Shown here one piece after another: positions 14,207-14,312 of a stretch of 14,312 nt of DNA. The first letter of the stretch is position 1. Each line of letters starts with the position of its first letter. Under the pieces are notes generated by a model that saw nothing but the letters and a program-made list of their open reading frames with translations, had not been told where the DNA came from and searched no databases. Where the stretch lies: positions 1 through 14,312 of the forward strand of contig JAFAWN010000154.1 of assembly GCA_019241735.1 (NCBI GenBank). The letters are read 5' to 3'. The stretch is from Terriglobales bacterium. GTDB taxonomy: Bacteria > Acidobacteriota > Terriglobia > Terriglobales > Acidobacteriaceae. Position numbers and translations under genes: made by a program.

Positions 14207-14312
14207 ATGACGAGAACTTTTCGGATTATTGCGCTATCCTTACTCACTGTTGCAGCGCTCGCTCAGGACTTGGCCCGACCGAGAGTGAACACGGTGACCT
14301 CATTTCCGGCTG
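14207..14312 (+). CDS. N-terminus of an exported protein (partial at right edge)
   Basis: An open frame starts at ATG 14207 and runs to the window end, giving 35 residues. It begins with a basic n-region (MTRTFR), a hydrophobic core (IIALSLLTVAALA) and a likely signal peptidase I site after ALA, before QD. There is no lipobox cysteine, so a lipoprotein is unlikely. A purine-rich AGGGA at 14192-14196 lies ten bases upstream as a Shine-Dalgarno, and an in-frame stop TAA at 14186-14188 excludes a longer start. The mature part is too short to identify; I do not recognise it. Confidence 0.6.
   Translation, partial: MTRTFRIIALSLLTVAALAQDLARPRVNTVTSFPA

Noticed and set aside
14044..14247. 67-codon minus-strand frame in the phoH upstream region
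   Set aside because: It overlaps the exported-protein start and the repeats, and shows no domain or ribosome site.

Overview
The window is bacterial chromosome, densely coded, roughly 55% GC by eye, with no RNA gene, CRISPR array, insertion sequence or phage gene that I can support. The gene set suggests an Acidobacteriota-like bacterium: a pilB-pilT-pilC run followed by a PilS-type sensor, an NtrY/NtrX pair, and a phoH-ybeY-corC-era block. That placement is inferred from gene content and was not computed; other Gram-negative phyla such as Deltaproteobacteria-type lineages carry similar sets.

Layout. (1) 1-4802, minus strand: the type IV pilus motor operon, transcribed pilB (extension ATPase), pilT (retraction ATPase), pilC (platform), then a PilS-like membrane sensor kinase cut by the left edge. 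(2) 4803-5159: a 357-base non-coding divergent region full of inverted repeats, probably holding the pilB promoter and the promoter of the rightward genes. (3) 5160-9586, plus strand: an endonuclease III-superfamily DNA glycosylase of the MagIII-like monofunctional type, then an NtrY-like sensor kinase and an overlapping NtrX-like response regulator. (4) 9596-13931, minus strand: transcribed phoH, ybeY, a CorC/HlyC-type CBS membrane protein, era, and a small RsbW-like ATPase. phoH, ybeY and era link to ribosome and rRNA maturation; the RsbW-like gene at the operon end meets ntrX tail to tail with nine bases between. (5) 13944-14206: a second divergent non-coding region with an AT-rich palindrome, then the start of a plus-strand gene for an exported protein, cut by the right edge.

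Most of the window is well-known housekeeping and motility machinery, and I do not see a clear new multi-gene system. The items most worth a second look are: the NtrX-like regulator, whose sigma-54 contact loop GAFTGA reads GSFLAA although its ATPase and DNA-binding parts look intact; the glycosylase, which lacks both the endonuclease III catalytic lysine and the fourth iron-sulfur cysteine; and the palindrome-rich divergent region upstream of pilB, including a perfect 10-bp inverted repeat with a TTGACA hexamer in each arm, one reading on each strand.
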